A DNA stretch of 64,000 bases from positions 310,001 to 374,000 of the forward strand of contig KB906756.1 in NCBI GenBank assembly GCA_000381605.1, given 5' to 3'. The position numbers were made by a program, and so were the translations under genes. A model generated the notes under the pieces. That model searched no databases. It worked only from the letters and a program-made list of their open reading frames with translations, and was not told where the DNA came from. The DNA comes from Acidobacteriaceae bacterium KBS 89. Its GTDB lineage: Bacteria; Acidobacteriota; Terriglobia; Terriglobales; Acidobacteriaceae. Below are positions 27,263 to 36,003 of this stretch, piece by piece (within the stretch, counting starts at the first letter, position 1; every line of letters starts with the position of its first letter).

Positions 27263-27715
27263 GCGGTGAGCGAATCGGCGGCCCCTCCACATGTGTGAGG
27301 GGTCTGTCCTCTCTTCCTAACTTTGCGAAGGTAACTCGGGTGATGCAACACGGATGATCACTGACGAGAGGCGCTATTTCGAGCACCTGAGCTGGTGCAC
27401 CAACTCAGGCCGCCTCAATCAGCGCCGCGGAATCTTTCCGAAGAGCTCAGCAGAACCATAGAGACGCTTTACCGGTCCCAATCTGTCTCGCAGCTTCCAA
27501 GATTTAAGTATGGACTTGGACCGATTGAGATACGGCCGGTTGCGGATTTGAACGAAATGATTAAGGAGCGCGAGCAGCGACGACGAAAGAACACACCACG
27601 TTGAGAGTCAGCCGTCGGAAGCGATTACGCGCCAATCGAGAATCAGGGACTAAACTATCTGGATGATCCCGAGAACTGGGTTTTCAAAGTCGCCGACTAT
27701 CGTGGTCCATTGGCC
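27263..27715. other. Gene-poor stretch between the SDR and GH92 genes
   Basis: These 453 bp contain only one weak frame (27395-27604). Base composition drops towards the GH92 gene. The frame leading into the GH92 start stays open back to about 27604 and reads like protein (NYLDDPENWVFKVADYRG), yet has no good start codon or ribosome-binding site. This may be remnant coding DNA at the edge of an acquired segment. Confidence 0.4.
27395..27604 (+). CDS. Weakly supported 69-codon ORF
   Basis: This frame starts at GTG and reads MHQLRPPQSAPRNLSEEL..., ending with a basic tail EREQRRRKNTPR. I recognise no domain. There is no clear ribosome-binding site. It lies in a degraded-looking stretch before the GH92 gene. 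The segment FKYGLGPIEIRPVADLNEMI looks protein-like, so it may be the 3' end of a broken gene. Confidence 0.25.
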   Translation: MHQLRPPQSAPRNLSEELSRTIETLYRSQSVSQLPRFKYGLGPIEIRPVADLNEMIKEREQRRRKNTPR

Positions 27716-29953
27716 ATGGAGATGAAGTTGGAAATCGCAAAACTTATTGCAAAGGGCATTTGCCGAGTAGAAATTGTGGCCGCCGGATTCGTGGTAGCGC
27801 TGATGATGTTCCCTTCATACGTCACAGCGCAGGTGGAGTATGTTGATCCCACCATCGGCAATGTCGGCATTCTGCTGGTGCCAACTCGCCCGGCTGTGTT
27901 TTTGCCTAACAGCATGGTGCGTGTATATCCGATTCGGACGGACGCACTGAGCGATCAGATCGATTCATTTCCGCTTACGATTAGCTCCCACAGGATGCGC
28001 GAGCTCTTCAGTATCATGCCAGGCGAAGGTAGCCCAGCGGCGTACGATCAAGAAAAGACCTCGCCATATTATCTTTCCACGCGTTTCGACGGTTCCCTGA
28101 TTAAGGTGGAATTCTCTCCAACCGAACGCTGCGGCTACTTTCGTTTCGCTTTTCCCGATGGCAAAGCTTCAGTTGTGCTTGCAAACCGGTTGTCGGGCGA
28201 CCTACGAATGCAAGACGGCGTGGTGCTTGGTGAGGAAAACTTTGACGGCATGAAGGCGTACGTGTACGGCGAATTCAGTTCGCCAGTCGTCTCAAAGGTG
28301 GATCACATCCAAAGCGGAAGTCGAGTCACCGCCTCGATAAGTGATACCAAATCACTGGATTTTCGCTATGGCATTTCATTCATCAGTGCAGAACAGGCGA
28401 AGAAAAACCTGCGACGCGAGATCCCCGCGTGGGGTTTCACCCAAGTGAAGGATGCGGGAAGGGCACGTTGGAACAAAGTTCTTGCTCAGATTGCCGCGGA
28501 AGGCGGCACCGAAACGCAACGCAGGATCTTCTACACCGCCCTTTATCGATCCTTCGAGCGAATGGTCAACATCACGGAAGATGGACACTACTACAGCGCC
28601 TTTGATCACCAAATCCATCAGGATGCGCGTCCGTTTTATGTGGACAATTGGCTGTGGGACACGTTCCGCGCATTGGAGCCTCTGCAAACACTTCTCAACC
28701 CTGAGATGGAGGCGGACAAGATCCAGTCGTATGTTCGCATGTATCAGCAATCCGGTGTAATGCCAACGTTCGCAACTGTGGCCGGGAATTACGCATGCAT
28801 GAATGGCAACCACGCCGCGCCATGGTTTGCCGACGCATGGTTCAAAGGCGTGCAGAACTTCGATTTGCCGACTGCCTATGAAGGTGTCCGCAAGCGATCG
28901 CTTGAGGTGACCATGCTTCCCTGGAGCCTCGCCCCAAAGGGGCCCTTAGACGATTTTTACTTCACGCACGGTTATATGCCGGCTTTGCGCCCCGGAGAAA
29001 AAGAGACGGTGCCCGGAGTTCACCCATTTGAGAAGCGCCAACCCGTGCCCGTAACACTGGGAAACAGCTTTGACGATTGGAACATTGCTCAACTCGCCCG
29101 TGTTCTGCACAAGACTGAGGACGAGAAGCTTTTTCTCCAGCGTGCTGCGAATTACAAGAACCTCTTCCGGGCCGAAAAGGGACTAATGTGGCCCAAAGAC
29201 TCAGACGGGCACTGGATCGAACCGATGGACCCGAAGTTCGATGGCGGAATGGGCGCCCGGGACTACTACGACGAGAATAATGGTTATACGTACACCTGGG
29301 ATGTGACGCACGATTTCAACGGCCTGATCACGTTGATGGGGGGACCCGCAAAAGCCGAGGCCAACCTGGATCAACTATTCCGCGAGCCACTGGGTCGCTC
29401 AAAGTATGAGTTCCAGGCAAAGCTACCCGATTCCACGTCGATGGCCGGTCAGTTCTCCATGGGCAACGAACCAAGCCTGGCGATTCCGTATATATACAAC
29501 CGTCTCGGAACACCTTGGAAGACCCAGAAGCGCATCCGTATGTTGCTCGAATCGTTTTTCACCGACACACTGCAAGGCATTCCGGGTGATGAAGACGGTG
29601 GTGGCCTGAGCGCATTCGTGGTCTTTTCGATGATGGGCTTCTATCCCGTCACACCGGGAATCCCAACCTACGACGTAGGGAGTCCAGCCTTCGACAAGGT
29701 CACCATCCACTTGAAGAACGGAAAAGATTTTTCCATCATTGCTCGCAATAATTCCCACGACAATAAATATGTCCAGGACATCCGTCTGAACGGACAGACG
29801 ATCAATCGAGTCTGGTTTCGCCACGCGGATATCGCCAACGGCGGGACGCTTGAATTGACGATGGCTGATACTCCGAACACATCACTTGGCTCTGGCGTCT
29901 CCAACCTTCCACCTGCATCCCTGGAGATCAACTCCGAAACCTACCAGGAATAG
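27716..29953 (+). CDS. Exported GH92 family alpha-mannosidase-like glycoside hydrolase
   Basis: This is a secreted glycosidase of about 745 residues in family GH92, whose members are calcium-dependent exo-alpha-mannosidases. A signal peptide (about 17-38, ending VTAQ) precedes VEYVDPTIGNVG. Family motifs include FYTALYRSFERMVNITEDG, WDTFRALEPLQTLLNPE, GNEPSLAIPYIYN and the block GIPGDEDGGGLSAF with FSMMGFYPVTPG. Length is normal for GH92. The start is one of several close ATGs (27716 or 27722). Codon use is less C-ending than in neighbouring genes, which hints at recent acquisition. It lies upstream of a GH13 enzyme, but the two differ in base usage. Confidence 0.9.
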   Translation: MEMKLEIAKLIAKGICRVEIVAAGFVVALMMFPSYVTAQVEYVDPTIGNVGILLVPTRPAVFLPNSMVRVYPIRTDALSDQIDSFPLTISSHRMRELFSIMPGEGSPAAYDQEKTSPYYLSTRFDGSLIKVEFSPTERCGYFRFAFPDGKASVVLANRLSGDLRMQDGVVLGEENFDGMKAYVYGEFSSPVVSKVDHIQSGSRVTASISDTKSLDFRYGISFISAEQAKKNLRREIPAWGFTQVKDAGRARWNKVLAQIAAEGGTETQRRIFYTALYRSFERMVNITEDGHYYSAFDHQIHQDARPFYVDNWLWDTFRALEPLQTLLNPEMEADKIQSYVRMYQQSGVMPTFATVAGNYACMNGNHAAPWFADAWFKGVQNFDLPTAYEGVRKRSLEVTMLPWSLAPKGPLDDFYFTHGYMPALRPGEKETVPGVHPFEKRQPVPVTLGNSFDDWNIAQLARVLHKTEDEKLFLQRAANYKNLFRAEKGLMWPKDSDGHWIEPMDPKFDGGMGARDYYDENNGYTYTWDVTHDFNGLITLMGGPAKAEANLDQLFREPLGRSKYEFQAKLPDSTSMAGQFSMGNEPSLAIPYIYNRLGTPWKTQKRIRMLLESFFTDTLQGIPGDEDGGGLSAFVVFSMMGFYPVTPGIPTYDVGSPAFDKVTIHLKNGKDFSIIARNNSHDNKYVQDIRLNGQTINRVWFRHADIANGGTLELTMADTPNTSLGSGVSNLPPASLEINSETYQE

Positions 29954-30054
29954 GACTCAGATGAGCTACTGCTAAATCCAGGGCGTGGCGGATTGTGGCT
30001 GGGCACTTCTGCTTTTCCTTCAGTAAAGTAACGAGCCATAACCGCTGACCTTGA

Positions 30055-31932
30055 ATGGAACAGTCTCTTCTATGCGAAGAGCCTCTCCTATACACTCTTC
30101 TCGTGCGAAAGACCCTCCGATCAAGTCGCCCGACGATCCAAACTTCCGTTCTTGCCGCTCTCCTCGCGGCATCCCTCATCACATCTCCCGCGGTCGGCCA
30201 TGGCCAGCAGGTCGCGTCCGAGCGAGCCACCGCATCCCACCTCATCAACGGCTACGAGCCCAAATGGTGGAAAGAAGCCGTCGTCTACCAAATCTACCCG
30301 CGCTCCTTCCAGGACTCCAACGGTGATGGTATCGGCGACCTCAAAGGCATCACCCAGCACCTCGATTACCTTCAAAAGCTAGGCGTCAACGTCATCTGGC
30401 TCTCGCCCCACTTCGCCTCCCCCAACGCCGACAATGGCTATGACATCAGCGACTACCGCGCCATCATGGTCGACTTCGGCACTATGGCCGACTTCGACGC
30501 AATGCTCGCCGGCATCAAGCAACGACACATGCGCCTCATCATCGACCTCGTCGCCAATCACACCTCCGACGAGCACAAATGGTTTGTCGAATCTCGCAGC
30601 TCCAAAGACAACCCCTACCGTGACTTCTACTTCTGGCGCCCCGGCAAAACTGGCTCCGACGGCAAACTGGAACCGCCCAACAACTACCGCTCCGTCTTCT
30701 CCGGCTCCGCCTGGGAGTTCGACCCCAAAACCAACGAGTACTACCTCCACTACTTCGCCGTAAAACAGCCCGACCTCAACTGGGATAATCCCAAGGTCCG
30801 CCAGGAAGTCTTCTCCATCATGCGCTTCTGGCTCGATAAAGGCGTCGACGGATTCCGCATGGACGTAATCCCCATCATCTCCAAGCAGCCCGGCATGCCC
30901 GACCTCACCCCCGAGCAGCTCAAAAATGAATTCGCCGTCTTCGCCGCAGGCCCTCATCGCGACGAGTACCTCCAGCAGATGAACCGCGAAGTCCTGTCGA
31001 AGTACGACGACATGTCCGTCGGCGAGGCTGCCGGCATTACCCTCGCTCAGGAGCCCGAGCTCGTCGACGATCGCCGCCACGAGCTCAACGAGATCTTCAA
31101 CTTCGACGCCGTGCGCGTCAACCGCCGCGGTCGCAAGGTCGAACCCCTCGTCCTAACCGATCTCAAAGCCATCTATACCAATCACGAGAAGGTCCTCGGC
31201 AAACACGACTGGGATACCGTCTTCCTGTCCAATCACGACAATCCGCGAATCGTCTCCACCTTCGGCGACGACTCCCCGGAGTTCCGCGTCCCCTCCGCCA
31301 AGCTCTTCGAGGCCATGATCCTAACCCTCAAAGGCACGCCCTACCTCTTCCAGGGCGACGAGCTCGGCATGACCAACTACCCTTTCAAGACCATCGCCGA
31401 TTACAACGACATCGAAGCGAAAAACGCCTGGAAGGACGAGGTCGAGACCCGTCATACCCTCTCCGCTGATCAGTACCTCGCGGAGCTCCGCGGATCCAGC
31501 CGCGATAACGCTCGCACCCCAATGCAGTGGACCAATGGCCCCAACGCCGGCTTCACTACCGCCTCCGCAAAACCCTGGCTTGCCGTCAATCCCAACCACA
31601 CCACCATCAATGCCACCCAGGAAACCGCCGATCCGAACTCTGTCTACAACTACACCCGCCAACTCATCGCCCTTCGCGCCAAAACCCCAGCCTTCGTCTA
31701 TGGCGACTTTAAAGACCTGGACCCTCACCATCCTCACATCTTTCTCTACACCCGAACCCTCAACGGCGACCAGTACCTCGTCATTCACAATTTCTCCTCG
31801 CAGCCAATCGACTACACCCTGCCGGATAACATGAAGGCCGGCACCATGCTTCTCGCAAACTATCCCAACCATGAGACCTCCTCCACGATCCTTCACCTCA
31901 AGGGCTGGGAGTCCCGCATCTACAAGCAGTAG
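30055..31932 (+). CDS. Exported GH13 alpha-glucosidase (oligo-1,6-glucosidase-like)
   Basis: This 625-residue GH13 enzyme hydrolyses alpha-glucosidic bonds in short oligosaccharides. The (beta/alpha)8 domain starts at WWKEAVVYQIYPRSF. Catalytic residues are all present: nucleophile Asp270 in DGFRMDVI, acid/base Glu324 in SVGEAAG and Asp395 in LSNHDNPR. The Val after the nucleophile is reported in family GH13_31 to favour alpha-1,6 linkages. Residues about 28-50 form a hydrophobic signal-like segment, so export is likely. The start could instead be the GTG at 30103, which gives a more standard signal peptide. The exported RidA-like gene follows 58 bp downstream. Confidence 0.9.
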   Translation: MEQSLLCEEPLLYTLLVRKTLRSSRPTIQTSVLAALLAASLITSPAVGHGQQVASERATASHLINGYEPKWWKEAVVYQIYPRSFQDSNGDGIGDLKGITQHLDYLQKLGVNVIWLSPHFASPNADNGYDISDYRAIMVDFGTMADFDAMLAGIKQRHMRLIIDLVANHTSDEHKWFVESRSSKDNPYRDFYFWRPGKTGSDGKLEPPNNYRSVFSGSAWEFDPKTNEYYLHYFAVKQPDLNWDNPKVRQEVFSIMRFWLDKGVDGFRMDVIPIISKQPGMPDLTPEQLKNEFAVFAAGPHRDEYLQQMNREVLSKYDDMSVGEAAGITLAQEPELVDDRRHELNEIFNFDAVRVNRRGRKVEPLVLTDLKAIYTNHEKVLGKHDWDTVFLSNHDNPRIVSTFGDDSPEFRVPSAKLFEAMILTLKGTPYLFQGDELGMTNYPFKTIADYNDIEAKNAWKDEVETRHTLSADQYLAELRGSSRDNARTPMQWTNGPNAGFTTASAKPWLAVNPNHTTINATQETADPNSVYNYTRQLIALRAKTPAFVYGDFKDLDPHHPHIFLYTRTLNGDQYLVIHNFSSQPIDYTLPDNMKAGTMLLANYPNHETSSTILHLKGWESRIYKQ

Positions 31933-31990
31933 CACCTTCAAAACGATTCACCGAAGATTCCTTTATCTGACAAACGCAGGAGATTGAACA

Positions 31991-32443
31991 ATGAAGAAGC
32001 TCTATTCGCCGATACTGAAGCGTGGCCTGATTTTGGCCGGGATCATGACCGTCTGGACCTCGGGCAGCGCTTTCGCCCAGAATAAGGCCATCGACTTTAC
32101 CAAGGGCATGCCTTTCAGTGAAGGATTCGTCGCAGGCAACACCCTCTACGTCGCTGGTCAGCAAGGGCCGGACGCTCAGGGCAAGGTCACCGGGACCGAC
32201 ATTGCCCTGCAAACCACAAACACCATCGCCGCCGTGAAAAAGGTCGTCGAGCACGCCGGCTTCAAGATGTCTGACCTCGTCGCAGTCACCGTCTACGTCA
32301 CCGATCTCAACGATGTCAAAAAGATGAATGACGTCTACATCAAGCTCATGCCAGATCCCAAACCGGCCCGGGCCACAGTGCAGGTCGCGGGCCTGATCGG
32401 CGGCGCAAAAATAGAAATGTCCGCCATCGCTGTCAAGCACTAA
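31991..32443 (+). CDS. Exported RidA (YjgF/UK114) family protein
   Basis: This 150-residue protein carries the RidA fold: FVAGNTLYVAGQQGPDAQG, then a long helix, DLVAVTVYVTDLNDVKKMND and ARATVQVAGL, which holds the conserved Arg. RidA enzymes normally deaminate reactive enamine/imine intermediates in the cytosol. This one has a clear signal peptide (KKLYSPILKRGLILAGIM... ending AFA-Q), so it is predicted to act in the periplasm. AGGAG lies before the ATG. The export is unusual for a housekeeping RidA, so the substrate probably differs. Confidence 0.88.
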   Translation: MKKLYSPILKRGLILAGIMTVWTSGSAFAQNKAIDFTKGMPFSEGFVAGNTLYVAGQQGPDAQGKVTGTDIALQTTNTIAAVKKVVEHAGFKMSDLVAVTVYVTDLNDVKKMNDVYIKLMPDPKPARATVQVAGLIGGAKIEMSAIAVKH

Positions 32444-32525
32444 CGGGTCATTGTGTGTGCAACAGAGAGGAACCCTCAATCGTCGTGTGCAGAGATTTTC
32501 CGGTCACTCCGAGATTCCGAAAATA

Positions 32526-34790
32526 TCAGGACACTTTCCACTTGGATGACAGCATGGCAAGCTTTTCGTTCATGGTGGGTTGCGCCTGTGGCTGTCTCGG
32601 TTGTTTGGGTTGCTGGTTGTTGGGAGAGGGACCCATCAGAGCCTTCATGGAGAGCGCAATACGCTTGGTTTTGGCATCGGCACTAAGGACCTTGACCTTG
32701 ACGATCTGGCCCGCCTTGACGGCTTCGGAGGGATCCTTGATGTAGCGGTTGGAGAGCTCGCTGATGTGGACCAGGCCGTCCTGATGAACGCCGATATCGA
32801 CGAAGGCTCCAAACTTAGTGACGTTGGTGACCACTCCTTCAAGAACCATGCCAGGCTGGATGTCGGCGAGTTCGCGGACGGACTCGGAGAAATTGGGGGC
32901 GACGAACCGGTCGCGTGGGTCACGGCCGGGCTTGCGTAGCTCTTCGAGGATGTCCGAAATGGTAAATGCGCCGACAGACAGTTGCCTTGCGTCAACTTTG
33001 CTGAGCAGTTCCGGCCTCTGGATCAGTTCTACGATGGGCGTATTGAGTGATTCAGCAATCTGCTCGACGACGGGATAAGACTCAGGGTGAACGGCGGTCC
33101 GATCAAGAGGATTTTCGCCGTCATGAATGCGTAGGAAGCCTGCGGCCTGCTCGAAGGTCTTGGCACCAATGCCCGCGACCTTGGTGAGTTCGGAGCGAGA
33201 ACGGAACTTCCCGTGTTGGTCGCGATAAGCGACGATGTTGAGCGCGGTGCGCTCAGTGACGCCGGCGACGTAGCGGAGGAGGGTCCAGGAAGAGGTGTTG
33301 AGATCGACGCCGACGCGGTTTACGCAGCTTTCGATTACGGTTTCGAGGGACTGCTGGAGCTGTCGCTGATCCACGTCATGCTGGTATTGACCGACGCCGA
33401 TAGATTTTGGGTCGACCTTGACGAGCTCGGAGAGCGGGTCCTGGAGACGGCGCGCGATGGAGATGGCTCCGCGAACCGTGAGATCGAGGTCGGGGAACTC
33501 CTGGCGAGCTATGTCGGATGCGGAGTAGACACTGGCTCCTGACTCGCTCACGGTTACAGAGAAGAGGGTGTTGAAGTTGTGATTGCGAAGGAAATCGCGG
33601 ACGAAGGTATCGGTCTCACGGGAGGCGGTTCCGTTGCCAATCGCAATGGCGCGGACGTTGTGTTTTGCGATCAGAGCGGCGAGGGTCTCGCCTGCTCCTG
33701 ACGCTGCATTTTTAGAGGTGTGGAGATATAGAACGTCGTGAGCGAGGAACTTGCCGGTCTCATCAACGACGGCGATCTTGCAGCCGGTGCGCAGGCCCGG
33801 GTCAATGCCGAGAACTGAGATAGGGCCGGCGGGCGCGGCAAGGAGAAGGTTGTGGAGGTTGTCGCGGAAGACCTGAATGGCGTCGGTGTCGGAGCGCCTT
33901 TTCAACTCGAGACGGAGCTCGCCCTGGATGGAGGGATTCAGAAGACGCTTCCAGGCATCGACAATCGCGAGTTCAAGGTCCGGGGTCCAATCACCGGGCT
34001 GGCGAAGGATGCGCGCGCAGAGGAGAGAGGTAGCTCGGAGAGGCTCGAGTTCGATCAGGAAGTAGAGGACGGACTCGGTCTCGCCCCGGCGGATTGCGAG
34101 CATGCGGTGCGAAGGGATGGTTTTCACTGGCTCGCGGTAGTCGTAGTACATTTTGAACTTTTCCTGCTCATCGACCGCATCCAAAGATTTTTTGCTGACG
34201 ATGATGCCTTCCTCAAACATGAGTCGACGGAGGGCTTTGCGTAGGTCGGCGTCTTCGCTGATGGTTTCGGCGACGATGTGGCGGGCGCCTTCGAGGGCGT
34301 CCCCGAGTGTCGGGACTTCCCTTTCAGGATTGACGAAGGTGGCGGCGTAGTCGGTAAGTGGCTGACCGGTGCGCTGCTGTTCCCAGAGATACTGCGCGAG
34401 CGGCTCAAGGCCTCGGTCGCGGGCAATGGTGGCCTTGGTGCGCCGTTTGGGACGGTAGGGTAGGTAAAGGTCTTCAAGCTCGGACTTGTCGAAGGTGCCC
34501 TCGATGCGTGCCTTGAGGTCATCGGTGAGCTTGCCCTGCTCAAGGATGGACGCGAGGATTGTCTCGCGGCGTGAGATGAGGTCACGGAAGTAGGCGAGCT
34601 TCTCCTCGACGTCTCGGATCTGAACTTCGTCGAGGTTGCCAGTTGCTTCCTTGCGATAGCGCGCGATGAAGGGAACGGTGCCGCCCTCATTGAGCAGGCC
34701 GATGACCGCGATGAGGGAATGTAGCGGGAGGTTGAGGGACTCGGCGATGTGCAGCAGGATTTCGGGGGAGAGGGTCTTTGCTTCGGCCAT
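32526..34790 (-). CDS. tex: Tex-type RNA-binding transcriptional accessory protein (S1 domain)
   Basis: This cytoplasmic nucleic-acid-binding protein has about 754 residues and the Tex architecture. It has an N-terminal helical domain with VPFIARYRKEATGNLDEVQI, a YqgF/RNase H-like domain with VLGIDPGLRTGCKIAVVD and AIGNGTASRETDTFV, and tandem helix-hairpin-helix motifs near LTKVAGIGAKTFEQAAGFLRI. A C-terminal S1 domain begins GMVLEGVVTNVTKFGAFVD. The start at 34790 (MAEAKTLSPE) has GGAAGAG upstream; the longer frame from 34817 is less likely. The Gln/Pro-rich linker near the C-terminus is typical. Its exact cellular role is not settled, though transcription and stress fitness are reported. 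Confidence 0.95.
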   Translation of the reverse strand: MAEAKTLSPEILLHIAESLNLPLHSLIAVIGLLNEGGTVPFIARYRKEATGNLDEVQIRDVEEKLAYFRDLISRRETILASILEQGKLTDDLKARIEGTFDKSELEDLYLPYRPKRRTKATIARDRGLEPLAQYLWEQQRTGQPLTDYAATFVNPEREVPTLGDALEGARHIVAETISEDADLRKALRRLMFEEGIIVSKKSLDAVDEQEKFKMYYDYREPVKTIPSHRMLAIRRGETESVLYFLIELEPLRATSLLCARILRQPGDWTPDLELAIVDAWKRLLNPSIQGELRLELKRRSDTDAIQVFRDNLHNLLLAAPAGPISVLGIDPGLRTGCKIAVVDETGKFLAHDVLYLHTSKNAASGAGETLAALIAKHNVRAIAIGNGTASRETDTFVRDFLRNHNFNTLFSVTVSESGASVYSASDIARQEFPDLDLTVRGAISIARRLQDPLSELVKVDPKSIGVGQYQHDVDQRQLQQSLETVIESCVNRVGVDLNTSSWTLLRYVAGVTERTALNIVAYRDQHGKFRSRSELTKVAGIGAKTFEQAAGFLRIHDGENPLDRTAVHPESYPVVEQIAESLNTPIVELIQRPELLSKVDARQLSVGAFTISDILEELRKPGRDPRDRFVAPNFSESVRELADIQPGMVLEGVVTNVTKFGAFVDIGVHQDGLVHISELSNRYIKDPSEAVKAGQIVKVKVLSADAKTKRIALSMKALMGPSPNNQQPKQPRQPQAQPTMNEKLAMLSSKWKVS

Positions 34791-34960
34791 GATTGCTCTT
34801 CCATATCCTATCGGCAAAGGGTCTGGAAAAACGGACTCGCCTGAGAACGCGCGTGCTCGCCCGAACTCATCTTCCGCAACATTGCAGATTGAAAACTATG
34901 CGTGTGGAAGTTGTCACGCTGCACTTGAATCCCGGAATCAAGCTCGCGATCGACACGAAA

Positions 34961-35365
34961 CTACCGCCACCCACCCAGAATCGCTCCCATCACCACCAAA
35001 GCAACGGTCAGGTACCCTCCGTTGACCAGCACATAGCTCCACGGTCGATGCTCAAACAGCGAAACGATGCCGATCCCCATCGCGACCCAGCCAAATCCCG
35101 CGAGGAAACCAGCCGCAGCTCCCCACACCAGATTTGTCTTCGGATCATTCAGAAACATCGCCAGGTTCAGCGCCATCACCAGGCTCAAAACAAAGCTGAT
35201 CACGAATACCTTCGCACCTGCAGGCGGCGGCTCATCGGCCCCGAATCCGTTAGCCTTCTTCCACGCTCGCCCAAAGAGAAACGGCGCATACCAAAGTCCT
35301 CCAAGCACGAAGGCAGATATCGCCGCCACCAGCACCGCCCAAAGATTCAACCCATGGAAACCCAT
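34961..35365 (-). CDS. DUF1761 integral membrane protein
   Basis: This is a small membrane protein of about 134 residues with four predicted helices. It carries the DUF1761 pattern: LGGLWYAPFLFGRAWKKANG in the first third, then VISFVLSLVMALNLAMFL, and an Ala/Gly-rich third helix. The ATG at 35365 has AGGAGA upstream at good spacing; a GTG two codons earlier is possible. It follows an exported SRPBCC gene by 34 bp on the same strand and is probably in one operon. The function of the family is unknown. Confidence 0.85.
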   Translation of the reverse strand: MGFHGLNLWAVLVAAISAFVLGGLWYAPFLFGRAWKKANGFGADEPPPAGAKVFVISFVLSLVMALNLAMFLNDPKTNLVWGAAAGFLAGFGWVAMGIGIVSLFEHRPWSYVLVNGGYLTVALVVMGAILGGWR

Positions 35366-35399
35366 GTGCACCTCTCCTCATTCAAAAAATCAACATCAG

Positions 35400-35921
35400 C
35401 TACTTCGTCCAATCGATGGGCCCATATGCGAACCGGTGATGCAGCGTCGCCAGCAGCTGCGCGTTCCCAACCGTCAGATACTCATACGCCTTCACCCACT
35501 CCTCTCCCTCTTTCCAACCCGTCTGCGTCAACCGCACCACCGTAGCATCACCCTTGGCCTCAAACTGAAAGCGCGCTCGAGTGCGCGTCGCCCTAACCGT
35601 TGGAAATTTATCTGGAGCCATCGCCGACACCACCAGCTCCCTCTCAGGAACAAAACTCACAATCGTCCCGCCACCCGTACTGCCGCCGGGAAAATGCGCC
35701 GTCCACTCTCCACCCTCGCGCAGGTCGACGACCGCGCCTGGAGTCAGCCAAGTACTCAACCCTTCGCTGGTAGTGAAGGCTTGCCACACGGCCGCAATCG
35801 GCGCAGGAACCGTAACCTCCAACACCAGAGCCGTGCCCGCCGCCATAGGCTTCGCTATCGTTCCTTGAGTTTGGGGGACCGCAGTCGCAGTAAGAGCTAA
35901 CGCAATCAAAATTGTCTTCAT
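35400..35921 (-). CDS. Exported SRPBCC (AHSA1-like) domain protein
   Basis: This protein of about 173 residues has a signal peptide (MKTILIALALTATAVPQTQG) and then a START/SRPBCC lipid-binding-like fold. Typical AHSA1 features are VPAPIAAVWQAFTTSEGLSTW, WTAHFPGG and the C-terminal VRLTQTGWKEGEEW. Most AHSA1-like proteins are cytosolic, so export is notable. The start at 35921 has AGGAGG at ideal spacing; an ATG two codons earlier (35927) is also possible. It is divergent from a TetR gene with a perfect inverted repeat between, and so is a likely target of that regulator. Confidence 0.82.
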   Translation of the reverse strand: MKTILIALALTATAVPQTQGTIAKPMAAGTALVLEVTVPAPIAAVWQAFTTSEGLSTWLTPGAVVDLREGGEWTAHFPGGSTGGGTIVSFVPERELVVSAMAPDKFPTVRATRTRARFQFEAKGDATVVRLTQTGWKEGEEWVKAYEYLTVGNAQLLATLHHRFAYGPIDWTK

Positions 35922-35946
35922 CGCCATTCTCCTCCTACCAAAAAAG

Positions 35947-35968
35947 TACTTGGTTGGTCGTTCAAGTA
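35947..35968. promoter_or_regulatory. Candidate TetR operator (TACTTG-N10-CAAGTA)
   Basis: TACTTG and CAAGTA form a perfect inverted repeat with 6-bp arms and a 10-bp spacer, 22 bp overall. It lies between the divergent SRPBCC gene and the TetR gene, close to both promoters. Repeats of this form are common TetR-family sites. Binding by the adjacent regulator is inferred. Confidence 0.6.
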
Positions 35969-36003
35969 AATCCCTGTACACTATCTCTGTCAAGGACTTT
36001 TTT

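Noticed and set aside
34791..34817. Upstream start for tex (27 bp longer)
   Set aside because: The shorter start at 34790 has the better ribosome-binding site and matches the usual Tex N-terminus.
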